A stretch of 64,000 nucleotides of DNA from the NCBI GenBank assembly GCA_905221605.1, contig CAJNDS010002080.1:979001-1043000 (forward strand), given 5' to 3'. A program made the translations under genes and the position numbers. This document shows, piece by piece, positions 1 through 12,399 of this stretch. Source of the stretch: Symbiodinium natans. Its lineage: Eukaryota > Sar > Dinophyceae > Suessiales > Symbiodiniaceae. Numbering within the stretch: the stretch's first letter is position 1; each line of letters starts with the position of its first letter. A model generated the notes under the pieces. The model saw only the letters and a program-made list of their open reading frames with translations. It was not told the DNA's origin and did no database searches.

Positions 1-2390
1 GTGCCCCACTTGTGGCTAAAACAGGCGAGCGTCACCACGAAAGTGAAGGCACAAACTGCTCCATGCTCTTCCACTCTCGTGATGTCTTCGGCTCAAAGAT
101 CAGGAGCTGAGGCTAACTTTTTAACCAGAGGCTGATACTGAGTGTCGTGTAACACCACGCACACTGTATCTGCCCAAACTTGCTCAGGACACCACCGCTG
201 CCGGAGAGCTGTCCTGCATGCTGTCTAGCGTAGCGCAGGGATGTGCGGGCCCTGGCGACGCTGTGACGAGCGAAAATGCCTATTCAGGCTGAGCAGCAAA
301 GAACTCTTCATTCCTTTCTTGCATTCTATTGTGCTGTGGTCAGCGGGTCTCCAGTACAGGAAAAACTTGGAGCTGACCTGACCGTCTGGTACGTGTCTTA
401 GTAGCCTCATGCTACCGGCCACCGCACTGGTGGGCTTTTGTACCTTTTTGCTTTGTAAAAGCCGTGCAGCAGGGATCTCAAGGACCTTCCACTACATTGT
501 GCATAAATGTGGAGTCCATGTAGCGTTGATGGGAAAGTCCTTGTAGGATGTTGCAACCCGGGAAATGAGACAAAACGCAGGGAAAGACACAGCCCTTCTT
601 GGAAGGGCTTGTTATACATAGACATAGCTGCTTGGCACGCTTTCTCAACTGCAGGCCACGTCTGGGCCGTAGGAACAGTGAAGGAGCGCCGACCTGGCGC
701 AGAGAAGAGGCATGTTGGGACAGGCTACCCGGACTTCAAGCTCCCAGACAGTGAGACTCCCAAGCAGCGCCTACACTGATCGCTACCAAGGCAACGCTTC
801 AAGCTCTTCCAGCTTCGGGTCGTCAGCACAAAGATACAAGAAGCACATGGGGGCACTGCCGTCGTGTGGGGCGGGTTTGGAATGGGCCTAGATAAATCTA
901 GATAAGTGGCGAATTTCTAGATTCTGCGGCAGCGCCTGCTCTGCGCGCACTCAACTTTGCTCAATATTGATGCAGCCATCAGTGTTGGGAGGGTTTCAAC
1001 CCTCTTGAGGCAGTCAGCCTCGAGCATGTACCATTTTTGATTTTTTTCTCCTTGCCGCAGCCAACAGGATCCCATTTTGGTCTGCCATCCGGCCAAATAT
1101 CTTTCTTACAGTAATGGGCGTGCCGCTTCCATGTGCGACTAGCTGGCAATGGTGGGACTGAGCCAGTACTTGGATGGCATGAATCCTGGTGATCAACCGC
1201 CAGTTTACAAACGAGCCTGCCCACCTGAGAAGCCAAAGAATGGAGACTTTATAGCCTTGGTTGCGAACCCCGCCATAGAAAGTGTGACATGCAATTCTTT
1301 TTCAGACACAGCAGCGAAGGAGCCCAAGACGCTTAAAAAAAACCTGGAGTGGGAGTGCCAACAAGTCGCCCAAGGGCATCTAGACCAGGTTCGGCAACAT
1401 CGAGTCCAGGCACCTTCTCGGCTCAAACGTGCGCATTTGTGTGCCCTGCGGGTGCGGGGGCTGGCCTCTTGTGGCGCTTCTGAGGCCCTCATCCTTGCAA
1501 TGGCCACAGGGTGCGCAATACTTACTTAAAGCACTTAAAAACATGCCACGTTTCTCTAAACTCCAACAATCCCGGCAATCCGCTGGTCCGACCTTGGCGG
1601 CACAACTTCATGCTTCAGAAGCTCAGCACTGGGCGCGTCTTTCGTCATCTGCCACATGGTGCTCCAGTACTCGTCTTCCTTGCTCTGCTCGTCACTCAGG
1701 AGCAAAACCTCGGGGCAACAGCAAGAGGTGCTTGGTGCAGGGCTTTGTTGCAGGAGGTTCAGCATGCTGCCCCAAGAGATGCAAGCACAAATTCCTGTCA
1801 CTGCCTACAGGTCTCCAATCTTGGGTTGGTTTTCCTCATGCCGCCACTCAACAACTTCAATTACGGTAACCTACCGCGTTTCTGGGTGTTTGGATGTTGT
1901 CAAAACATGCAGTTCATAGCATTTCCAGGCGTTGGGGTCTCCGAACACTGCGAATTGCAGCAGTCAGTAGCAGCTGAAAATGCCACTAACCAAAAACGTG
2001 GGAGGGGAGCAAGGGGCAGCAGCCTCCCTCTGCTTGCAAGCATCTTCTTGAAGCCAGCATGTACGAGGTGGGATGCTGGTGGTGGGTGGGTGAGGGTTGT
2101 CGGGTGGGGGGCACAAAACCTCGTCCTGCATTCTGATGGCGGTGGCTTTTGAGGGGTTTCCTCTTACGATCTCTTACGGCACCCCAAAGCAAAAGCAAAA
2201 ACACCCGGAAGCACAAACAGCGGAAGGGCAAACAAAGAACCCCGATCCACGTTTGTGTCGACAAAGCCAGCTGAAGAAGCAGCATAGCAGTACCATAACT
2301 TTCCACAACATGCGAACACGCGGTGCTGAGTGCTGAATAGCACAAAGCATCAACGGGCATCTAACAAGGCAAATAGGTGGCAAGGCAAAG
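1..2390. other. No gene supported
   Basis: Open frames of 60-213 codons occur on both strands but none has a protein-like composition, a family motif or linked splice signals. A minus-strand frame near 1205-1330 is weakly protein-like but has no partner exon. I see no RNA gene and no repeat of note. Confidence 0.4.
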
Positions 2391-2394
2391 CACC

Positions 2395-3640
2395 CGACAT
2401 CCTGCTCCAGTTTCTTTTCGTCCACTTGGATGTTTGTTTCAGCATCTTCATTCTCCACTGAATCGATCATGGCCTCGGCAGCGATATTTGCAACGAAAAT
2501 CACCCAGACCAGCTATGTCTGCGAGCCATGCGCAAGGGGGGCAAGGAAGGCGCGGTGCCTGCAATTCTCTCGACCGGCGTCGGCCATCAAGCTTCTTCTT
2601 CCTTTGGGAAGAGAGGCCTCGACCCGTGTGCAGGCATCCAGCTGAAGATGTCTGGCACTGCAATGCACTGCGTTCACGGGAAGTTTCATGAATACATGGC
2701 ACCAGACCTTCTGGCAATTCACCTTCATTTGAAGTGGCGCCAGCCTGAGCAATGCTTCATTTGCGCCCGGCACTGCTGGCAAGGTCAGCACGATGCCTTT
2801 GTGCGCTGGATCCTTTCGGTGTCGGAGAGGAAAAGCCTCGAAACCAACTCCTCCTGCTGGCTCGGAAGCTTCTGGACCTGATACTGAAACTTGGATAGAG
2901 AGCAGGCTGAAAAATATGTAGAATCTGTACATCACATGTTTGTGAAACACTGCTGAACACACCTCTACCACTCTACTTCCACTCCCACACGGCGCTGCTA
3001 ACAAACAATTGAAACCTTCGGTGCCTGCGCCGTTGCAGTCGGCTTTTGGACGGGATCAAGAGCTGACCTGCTGCTTCAGAATTTGCATCCTTCAGGACCC
3101 GCCACTGACCTTTGCGCCTTGGGTCGGTTTTCGACTTGATCATCGGCATTTCGTGGATGTCCTGCTGCACATCTCGTCAAATGTCACGAGTCCGCGATTG
3201 GAAACAAGGATTAGCTTTTGGCGCTACCATCACCTCACCTTGCGTCTGCCTCCATGTGATTCTTGCGCTCAATATCTGCAGAGTGCATAGCAAGGCGCTT
3301 TCGGCAAGTTGCTTGTGCGGGAAAAGTTAGAGATTTGGCGCTCGCAAAGGAAACACTGCTGTTGATCCTCCGAGTCATCGTCATCGCGACCACCAACAGA
3401 TTCGGGATCCCGAAGTTCTGTCAAGAGTCAAATTTCCATGACATCACACAGAAAGCCTACAGTGGAACCGGATGGCGCAAAGCACATGAATTGTAAGATA
3501 CTAGAAGATCATAACATAACATTGCAAGTTATCTCATCAGGGAGGGTCACAGGCCTGCACCAGCACCTCTTCGAAGAATGACCCCAAGTTTCTGAGTATC
3601 GAGGTTTTTCACTTCTTCTGCTGACACATGGGTCGTAGAC
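2395..3640 (-). CDS. Unrecognised multi-exon gene with acidic/Cys segment
   Basis: I do not recognise the family. Protein-like minus-strand exons follow one another: 3640-3555 (contains VSAEEVKNLDTQKLGVILRR, entered by CTGCAG and left by a GC donor), about 3417-3305 (an acidic DDDDSED run followed by CFLC), 3275-3240 (DIERKNHMEADAR, donor GTGAGG), 3164-3110 (DIHEMPMIKSKTDPRRK, donor GTCAGT), about 2877-2641 (a proline/glycine-rich stretch with FEAFPLRHRKDPAHKG) and 2503-2395 (VANIAAEAMIDSVENEDAET). Neither the start nor the stop codon could be fixed; an exon with FSEAVHLGGDGA just upstream (about 3710-3660) probably belongs too. The CxxC after the acidic run could be half of a zinc site. Confidence is good that this is coding, low for exact ends. 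Confidence 0.5.
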
Positions 3641-3699
3641 CTGCAGTGGAGTCTTCAAAACGCTCCATCTCCGCCTAGGTGGACTGCTTCTGAGAACTC

Positions 3700-6600
3700 T
3701 CTGAGACTCTGGCGCCCGGTGCTTGCTCGGCGGTTTTGGTCGCCCACCTGCTAAAAGTCTTTGAAGCAGAAATAAAAGCTCCGAAACCACCCTAAGGGGT
3801 ATGAGAGCTTGAGGGCTTGAGAGACAGTTCAGACCTACTTGACCTGGAACAAGTGGGGGCATTTAGCCACCCTTATCCCGCTCTCAACCGTCTTAACCTC
3901 TTGCGCATCATCGCTTGCTCGGAAGCCACAGGTGTATTTCATTTACTCAGAATGCCCACATCCTCTTGCAGGCGAGAAACTATGTGGTGAAGAGGGCGGC
4001 GCCGGAGACATCATGCCTAGCGCTGCGCACGCACTTTCTCCGGATAAGGCGCACCTGGCCGACCTAGCCCGACGACCAGATGTTCCCAACATGGAAGGCC
4101 CGTGACCCTCCTGTGGCGACCTTCATCGAGCAGCCCCCACGCCAACTAGCGACACCATTCTGAAGAAGGGCAATGATGGCAACAGGTCGAAATCGCCTTT
4201 CAACAAAAACCAAAGTAGTTAAGATGGATCGCCCGCTCTTATCGGTGCACAGTCCTTCATTACATCGTTTCATTGGCGCATGTGCGGCATTTTGCGACCT
4301 GCGCTGTGAGGCAAAGCCTGTGAGTGGATGCAAAATGTTGAAAGAGACTAAGCGCAGGCAAGCTTCCAAGACTGCGTAGGACTGAGAGTAAACGTCTGGA
4401 AAACAGGTGTGTAGTGCTGTTTCTTGGGGATCATAAAGATCAGCTCGGCTCCCGTTGAGAGGGAGAGGCCCCCCGCAGACCAGGATAGATGCTCTTACTG
4501 TTTTGAACTCATGTGGTCCACGGTCCATTGCTGCTTTGCTTTCCTTTTTCCTTGGGGGCCAATGCTCTTGTGCGAGCACCTAGGCAGGCCTGAATCCCAA
4601 TGAAGGCCTTTTTTGCACAGATTGAACTTCTCTCCGGTGACCCTTGCGACTGCTAGGCCCGCTAGGCTCTACCGAGACTCTACCCGTGCTGGCAAATGCT
4701 GGCAGCGATGTGGAGGAAGAGCATGCCGGAATTCATGGCCTCACAATACCAACACCGTGTTCCAACACCTCTGTCATGTGTGTCCGAATGGCCTCAGTGC
4801 GGTAGCTTGAAGTTTCTGGTACGGAAATGTGGAGCTACCCGTGCACTTGCTGTCGCTTTTTGCTTTCCGGGGGCTCCCAGCTCAATGCGGATCAACATGA
4901 CCCCCTCTTCTTATGCCTTTCAAGTCTGCCAATCTCTTGCCTGCTCTGGCTCAGCCGGACCCTGCACACCTATGTCTAACTTCTAAATTTCAAACTGTGC
5001 GGATCGGCACTTGCATTGCAAGTGAAGGGCGGACTGACCTAACGCTGGAGATGTAAAATGCATGTACGTGAGCAGCGAGGGGACATGCAGTGCAGTGCTT
5101 CCCTCAATGCATGGGGGGCAGCAGGGCGCCATGAAACGGGTCGCGCTGCCTGGGATGTGGATTTCAGAGTGTCGCCGCGGCGTGTGTGCTCCCGTACCTT
5201 GGCACTCCCGAAGATTGCATCCCAAGCCAGCTCAGCATGGAAGTGCTGTAACACGCTGCAACATCTCACGGCCTAGCGTAGCATTCAAAGATCAAGATAT
5301 CCTTGCAACACCCAAAAAACTACCCACCAACTCGTACCAGGCGACTTTTGGTCTTGGTGACTCCACACGAAGGCGTCGCATAGCGGCCCAGGCTCTTGCC
5401 CGTCGCTTCTTCTTCCGGACCTCCAGAAAACCCTCACAACATGACAAGTCACGAAGCAAGCAAAGAGACCCAAGAACATGTGCCAAACTGTGCCAGTGGT
5501 TGCGGTCTTAGCGCTCTGAAAACATCTCAATTCCTTCCTGCCCTGCCTGCAACTTTCAATTGGGCTCCGGGACAGGGCGGCAGTGAACCGCGGCCTCCTC
5601 CAGAGTGAAAGCCCAGAAGCAGCTGGCAGCTTCACAATCACAAGGGCCCATCAGTGCTCTCAACGGCTCACAAGGCCTGTTGCCTGAGAACGCCAGGGTT
5701 CCTACAGCCTCGGGGCCTCCGGCATTGCCGGATCAAGAGTCACTTAGCTCATTCCCCACCCTCCCAACCCTCCCTCCCCGCATGAACCCCCTTCAAGTCG
5801 CGGCTTACCAAACCATGAAAGAATGCCACGACGGTTCCATCTAAACTTTTTCGTAGCTCTGGCAAACAGTTGGGCTGACGACTGGACCGTTCAGACATCG
5901 AGCCCCTAGCTTGAAGAACACAGTTGGCGTTGCAGCCACTTCTTCCGTTCCACAACAGCGCTGCTTTGTGCAGGATGTGATACAGCAGCTGCAGAGTATC
6001 TTCTGAAGATCCTGAAGAGAACCTTAGGGCCTAGCTTGCGACCAGCACAGACCGATGCCCGCCTTTGAAAGAGGCAACCGGCACGGATGCAACTTGGCCA
6101 ATCAGCTGGTCGAGGTCCAGTTCGCCTGGTCGGCAAAAAAAAACTTGATGCCCTAAGCGGCCTTCTTAAAGTTTCACTCCTGTCAGGACTGAAGCTTGTC
6201 TGATGCACAGGGTCGCAGTCTCCAGCCTTCAGTCTTTGCGCTTACTTTCATACTCTTCTTGGTGGCAATCACTTTGGGAGCAACCTCGATTCAAGATGGT
6301 GCGAGTGAATGTGTTGTTGTGCACTGCACGTGGTGTGCTCAGTAACTGCTGTGGCAGACGACTGTTCCGCGCCTCAGGTAAGCTGTCACTTAACGGAATT
6401 TCTGCTAAGTTTGGCCGAGACACTGCCCTCGGTGTCTTGGCTGAAGCGAGCGCCATGGCCCCAATAACGCCCATGGACAGATTTTTCGGTCGTGGATAGG
6501 ATGTGCGGTCGGATAACAGAACCAAAGAAAGGGTCTTGGTCAATTCCTGTACGGCAAACATCGTTAAGCTACAAAAACAAAAGTCTTGAGTCGCTTGAGT

Positions 6601-8800
6601 CCAGCTGCTGACAGCGACGGGGTCGACAGAAACGCAGATATGCCCAGCAACCTCGTTTTGCGAGTCGCTCACACAGAAGAAGCTCTCAGAAACGGCAGCA
6701 CTCGCATGCCACTCTTTCACCCCCGGCTGCCGCATTTATCTTCACTGATCTTGACTGCCCGTGCTGGCAAGGCGAAGATCGGAAGCCATCACCACATGCC
6801 CTTCGTGTGAGGACGGACATGTTTAACAGGATTCCAAACGTCAATGGACTGGGACTGCTGTTCACAGTACTATATATTGACCCTGAAGATACCTCAAGGT
6901 AGCACGGTTTGGCCGGGAATCCAGGTTCATTCGATGCGGAACTACCCGGAATCTCTGCGGTTTGCAGCTCCAGGAAATCTGGAAATAGCCACGCTGCAAT
7001 CCCAGAAACAAGTGCTGTGCTCTCAGGTTGTGGCTGATTACATATTCGAAAGGCACATGCCACAGCTACACAACACCAACGCACTCATTTGGGTCACAAG
7101 GAAGGATGGCTGACAAGGTGACAGCAATGGTGCAGACTCACAGGAAAGCCGCTTCAGGTCTCTATCTAGGAAGCATCACAAGGGCAAGAAAGCACGGACA
7201 ACGATGGACAAAAAAACAAAAAAGTGCATTGTGTACTTTGAAATGAGATTTCGCATCAAAGAAACCCAGGATCTGGATGCCACGCGTAACTACCACTTCA
7301 AGGCAAACAAACAATTCTTGAGGCAGCCGCGATGTTTGCACATAGCACACAAAGTCAAACTGATGGCCGGGCTTCCCCCTCAGTCTTGCCAGCCGAGCCA
7401 TGAGGCAAACCAACCTCGGGAAGGACGGCCCTTGGAGCACTTTCAACTAGCAAAGCGACTCTGAACGGGGAAAGTGCGGGCTTTCAACAACGCGGCACTG
7501 GATTCCTGGATATTCTCTGAGGCTCCGCTTCTTCGGCTTGTTTCCTCCTCACGCTTCTGCTGCTGCTGCTTCTTTTTCTTGGCCAGCCTGAAAAAACATT
7601 CACAGAGATCCACAATGTAACAGCCGGTGTGCGGTACTCCTGGGGTTTGCAAGCCTTGCGGCCTCGCCACCCTGAAACATCTTCATATTTGCGCTCACGA
7701 TCCATTTTTTTGTTTCAGGATCAAACTCGAATTTGGTATGAGGGAAAAGGGAGCCTCAAGAGACCTGTTCGTTCTTGCTGCAATCGTGTCGGTCAGGCCT
7801 GGCGGCGATGCTGGGGTCGTCGTCATACTCCTACAGCAGGTAGAATCAGATGGAATCTGTGGTTTGTAGGGCCTCTTAAAGGGTCTAGTACTTTTCAGCC
7901 AAAGCAGCCCCGGACCGAAATAGCTTCCGATGCCTGTCCTGAAGCCGTCTCTGGTCCATCCAATTCTGTTGAGCGAAGAACGTCCTGGCATTGGATTTTT
8001 CTTTCAACACCCATGTGCCGTGACTCGCTCACATACACTTCAGCTGGGCATGCAACAGCTTAACAAGCATCACACAAGCGCCGCCGGGCAACCACTGAGG
8101 CATGGAGTCACCTGGCCCAGGAAGAGAAGACAGGAATGGGAAGTTGCTTTCTAACAGATCTTCTGCCAGCTGGGGAATCCCTGAGCAGAGAGGCCGATAT
8201 GAGTTCTCATATGAAAAGAGAGTTCGTCTTGTTGGACAGGGAATGAGGGTAGTCTCCAAAACCCTCCTCCACCCAGCCCCCAAACCACCCCGACGCCCCC
8301 ACCCACCCCGCCCTTTGCACTGCATGGCATCAGTACTGACGGAAAATTCACAATGCTTGCGGCCTTGGCGCTGATGCTCGGCTCCGTATCCTGAAAGATA
8401 ATGCACGGATCACAAGAGATTTAGCTAGACTATGCGGAAGACCAGAAGCCTTGAGCTGCGCTTTGCGCAGCTTCAGAAAAGAGGGCACTTCGTCAAACAT
8501 GAGCAAACTAGATCATGACTGCACCGAGCTCCCAGCGCTCGGCAGCACCTTGGCGGAAGCATGAATTTCAAGTCGCCCAGGACAGCTGCAATTCCATGAG
8601 AACAGCCCGTTTTTGCACTGACCCAGAAGCCAAACTGGAGCAGATCGCATGCTGTCAAAGAGACTCGCAATGAACGAAATAGTGAGGAGATGCAAGTGAA
8701 GAGGGTTTATCCGGTCTTAGGAGGAGGAGGAGGAGGAGGAGTCATGCCCACCTTTGTCGAGCTCATCATCCAGGTATCCTGGAACCACGGCATCCTGCCA
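3700..8800. other. Long stretch without a supportable gene
   Basis: Open frames exist on both strands (for example minus 4064-4290, plus 5605-5844, minus 6229-6560) and some have plausible composition, but none can be tied to a second exon or a known motif. A (GGA)n run lies at 8719-8741 and a (GCT)n run near 7557-7570. If genes are present here their exons are too short or too divergent for me to call. Confidence 0.3.
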
Positions 8801-8805
8801 AGCTC

Positions 8806-10115
8806 TCAAAGGACAGCGCGACCAGAAACAGCAGGGAAAGCTTGCACAGTGAGAAGATGGCTCTTTAGCAATGGCCGAAACAGCTTGCTCTTTTGCCACC
8901 ACGGCTGAGGTGATTTCACAACTACATCATCAAACCTTAGTTCGGCGCACTGCAGCCCTATCGGGAGATCATCCGACAAACTAGCATTGCGAACGAGGTC
9001 TTCTGCCACCTTGTCATCGTGTCCCCCCTGCCAAAGGAAATCTGCCATGTTGCTGTAGAGGCTGTCGTTCACAACAGGCGAACCCACTGATGCAAGCTGG
9101 GCTCGAATCTGATGAGTTCGGCCAGTGTGGAGATTCAACAGCACCTCTTGTCTATGTCCTTTGGGGGTAGCTGACAAAATAGTGGCTCTCGCAGTTCTCC
9201 ACTTGTGCTTGCTATCCGTGACAGGAGCATCCAGCGGAGCAATAAGACGTGGCGCAGGCTTCCCAAAAACTGCGTCCGAAATCCAGTGCTCCAAGCAGGT
9301 ATCGGCTTTGACCTGCTTGGAAACCAGGGCGCGATAGCGCTTCTTCACAGCACCCTCGCTGAGCAGAGACCTGAAGTGCTCCGCGGCCTGCTTGGTTCTC
9401 GCCAGCAAGGTTAAACCAGAGGTTGCTACGTCCAGCCTGTGGCAGGCGACAAGCTGCTCCTCGCGTTTGAGACCATCTCCTGCTAAACGTGCTAAACCCA
9501 AGGTTGACAGAGCGGCCGCCACACAGGGGACAAGCCATTCCCCTTAGCTGCATTGATGAGTTTACAAGAAACGCTTACCCTGATCGATCTTGCCGGTCTG
9601 GTCAAGGTGTCTGGGGACAGAAGTGGGGAGATTTGGATTTCGGGGCCGAATTGGGGTGAGTTGGGTTTTGGGTTTCGGGACCGTGCGGGGTAAGTGCAGG
9701 TGCAACAGCCATGTGATGCAATGCGTGTGCAAGGTTCGCCCATTGCTGACATGGGGTGCGCAAGGAACTCCTGCAGGCTTGTCCACCACGATGTATTCCG
9801 GACTCATGTAGAGCAAACGGTCGTCCCAGCTGCAGGCTTCCATGGAGCACATTTCATATCGCTTCGGGTCCGTGTGCACCCGAAGTTCTCCACCTCGCTC
9901 AACCAGTGTCTCCTGCCCAGGTTTCTGCAGCATTGGCAAGTGGCTGTTGATCACACACTGTAGGCGTTTGACAGTTTTGTTGCAGTGACGTCGCCAAGCT
10001 TTGGGTGAACGAAGTCCTGCATCAGCTGCCTCTTGTCGGAGTGTACCGGCAAGAGTGTGCTGCCCAACCGCTCAAAACGGTATCCCTTCGGCGGCATGTA
10101 GTACACAGCACCTAA
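8806..10115 (-). CDS. RluA-type RNA pseudouridine synthase
   Basis: Converts uridine to pseudouridine in RNA. The 3' exon (9542-8806, stop TGA) carries the catalytic-loop motif HRLDVATSG with the catalytic Asp, and later HTGRTHQIRAQL, both signatures of the RluA family. The preceding exon carries YIVVDKPAGVPCAPHVSNG, the conserved strand that opens the catalytic domain, and ends at about 9741; joining there restores frame as SNGEWLVPCVAAAL. That intron (about 9740-9542) opens with GGCG or GCG depending on how a shared G is assigned. A further upstream exon (about 10115-10000) may be separated by a 34-nt GT-AG intron at 9999-9966 (exon end PKLGD, exon start CVINSHLP); the alternative is one uninterrupted frame. 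Identity is firm, the N-terminus is not. Compartment cannot be told from what I see. Confidence 0.85.
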
Positions 10116-10129
10116 GGCAGGTCAGAAAG

Positions 10130-10606
10130 GGTGATAGTAGTAGCTTGCGGTTTTCCTTGCTGATTCTACATAGCTCGGAGTTATTGTTGTTTGTCCTGTG
10201 CTTCCTGACATCTCACGAATGGCCGAGCAGTTCCTCAAAAACGAGCTGCAAAGCATTCTATCGGAACTTCGCAACATGTCTAAACAAATGGTTGAAGGCA
10301 TAACGGCATGCCTGTCATATTGACAGGTCATAAGTTGTCGCACGGTCTAACTCCCTAATTCCACTTCAGGTCGATCAGTGCTGAGACCAGAACCACCAGA
10401 ACCACTAGAAGGCATCCTTCTAGATCCATCAAGGGCAGGGGCGCCCAAGGCGACGAGCTCCGCAACAGACTCACTGGTCGCAGCTGGGAGGAGTTCTCGC
10501 AAAGTTGATGAGACCGAGGCTGTTTGGTTAATGACGGCGTAGACTACCTTGCACAAGCGAGTCAGGCGTTCATCTACCACTTGCGTTGGCAACATCCCTC
10601 TGGAAA
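10130..10606 (-). CDS. Upstream exons, probable N-terminal part of the RluA gene or end of another gene
   Basis: An exon entered by the acceptor ACTTTTCCAG at about 10606 encodes a helical segment (TQVVDERLTRLCKVVYAVIN) followed by a Ser/Gly-rich tail, and stays open to a TAG at 10347, or leaves at a GT donor just before it. A second open stretch at about 10270-10130 (RSSDRMLCSSFLRNCSAIRE) may be the next exon. Both are on the same strand as the pseudouridine synthase and directly upstream of it, so they may be its N-terminal extension. I recognise no domain. Confidence 0.4.
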
Positions 10607-11749
10607 AGTCTTGGCCACTATGCCGCTGCCTGTCCAGTTTTTCTTGAGGCCCTTGACTCGCTGAAACTCAATCACATTTCTTTTGGGCATCGTATGCGTC
10701 TCGTGCTGTCGTCTGCTTCTTTGCATCATAGACACAATTGCTGGCTTGCTTCTTGTGACTGCTACTTGCTTACGCACATGGAACACAAGAGCGCTGCCGC
10801 GTGTGCTTGCATTTCATAACGTGCATCTGTTTAGTCTAACTGCTTAGCTATGGCAATTGTGGATTTGCTTGCCATACGGAAAGTGCAACCAACAAGAAAA
10901 CAATTGTCATGCAGAAGCCGCAGCACAAGCAAGATGCATTTGGGCAAACGATTTGCAGAGGACTCGATGCAAGAAACAAGGACACCGGCAAGCGAGCAAA
11001 CCAGTCGTGCTGCAGGGTATTGCAGGGATGCACTCACTCACAAAGAATGCACGCACGCCAACAACCAAAGAGACATGCCACTCAGATAGAAACACAAGGG
11101 GTGGACTCATGCGTCGCAAGGCCAACTACTTAAGGGTACAAAAGCAGTGACGTAAAACCTTGAATCAAGCCAAAGTCGGGATGCGCCAGGGCTCTGTAGT
11201 CGTTGCCTCTGCGTAAGGCGCCGTGAGCCCTGCGATGCTCGAAGTTAAAAAGAACTTCGGCTTGTTAGGAGCTCCAAATCATGTGGAATGCACTATGGTG
11301 CACTGTGGCGATCCTTCGCTCGGAGACGCGGCGGTGCATGGTATGCCGCAGCTGCAGGCGCCATCGCCAGCACACAGAGTGCCGAGCAAAAGAAGGGCAT
11401 CTTTGTCCACGAATCTGTGCGAAGGTGCGCGGATCGTTGACATGAGCCGAAGTGCGGGTACATTCCGGTACGCTTTCGGAGCAAGGTAGTAGCACAGAGC
11501 GGCACATCGTACTCCCTTAGCACCACTGAGATGACAACGACTCCGTCCACGCCTACGACGACGACCACTACTGCCGCTGCTGCTGTCGCTGCTGTAGTAG
11601 TACAAGTACAGTATCTGTGTGGGGAGTTGTGACATGAGAATGTTGGCCCTCACTACAACTTGGATGCTCCAAATCGAAGCGGCTGCTAGCAGAAGTGGCA
11701 AACAGCAAGAACGCAAACACGCACAAACTCTTGCGCAAAAAAGGGGCAC

Positions 11750-12352
11750 GATTTTCATCTGCGCTGCATGCTGGCACCCCGCGTCCGGTTCTCCGGGCTG
11801 CAGATTGCGAGCGGCTTGCACGTACTCATGACAAGCCAGTCTAGCTCTACAGCTGCAGAGCTTCGACACTCTTCAAAGCTCCTGGAAAACACCGGCAAAG
11901 AGTTGCTGCGCGTGGCGCTTTACGTCGCCTGCGAGGAGTGGCCTGCGGCCAGTGCCAGCACCTCTGCGGCAAGCTGCCGAAACTCGTCAGCTGTAATTGG
12001 CTCAGCAGCCAGTTCCTGAGCCTTAAAGGGCAACCGGAAGAACATTGGCATTCGCAACAGCTCGTCACTGCAGATGGTCTCTCAATTAACAACTACAGTA
12101 TAAACGGGGAGTCTGGCGGCCCACTTGCCAGCAAAGAAACTTCCACTTCAACATCTTCTGCTTGGACCTGAGGCACCGCTGTCCTCCTTAGATGTGGGAA
12201 ACGCAATCTGAAACTTCATCACGGATCTTGCACATGCAGGGAACGTGTCCAAATCCGCCAGAGTGCTCGCTGTCGGCAACCGGATCTGGATTCATGGGCT
12301 GGAGCTCCTTTGAAACTGTGGATCGTCTGCACCGCAATTTCACCCTTCCCGT
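11750..12352 (-). CDS. Unrecognised gene with very short GT-AG introns
   Basis: Four or five exons read in phase on the minus strand. About 12307-12203 encodes MNPDPVADSEHSGGFGHVPC; 12167-12097 encodes an acidic VQAEDVEVEVSLLASG segment; 12067-11924 encodes PFKAQELAAEPITADEFRQL; 11881 onward encodes SFEECRSSAAVELDWLVMS. The joins are GATTGC/GTTTCC..CTCAG/GTC (35 nt), CT/GTAGTT..CTGCAG/T (29 nt) and AC/GTAAAG..TTTTCCAG/G (42 nt); each keeps the frame. A strong GTACGT donor follows LVMS, so more exons may lie between 11.3 and 11.8 kb. An exon with NGKGEIAVQTIH at about 12352-12310 probably precedes. No family recognised. Confidence 0.55.
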
Positions 12353-12399
12353 TGACCACAACTAGACTCTAGACCAAACTCGACTCCCCAATCACTTAG

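Noticed and set aside
5605-5844. Pro/Ser-rich plus frame ending at 5844
   Set aside because: Plausible composition but no start context, partner exon or motif; the opposite strand is equally open.
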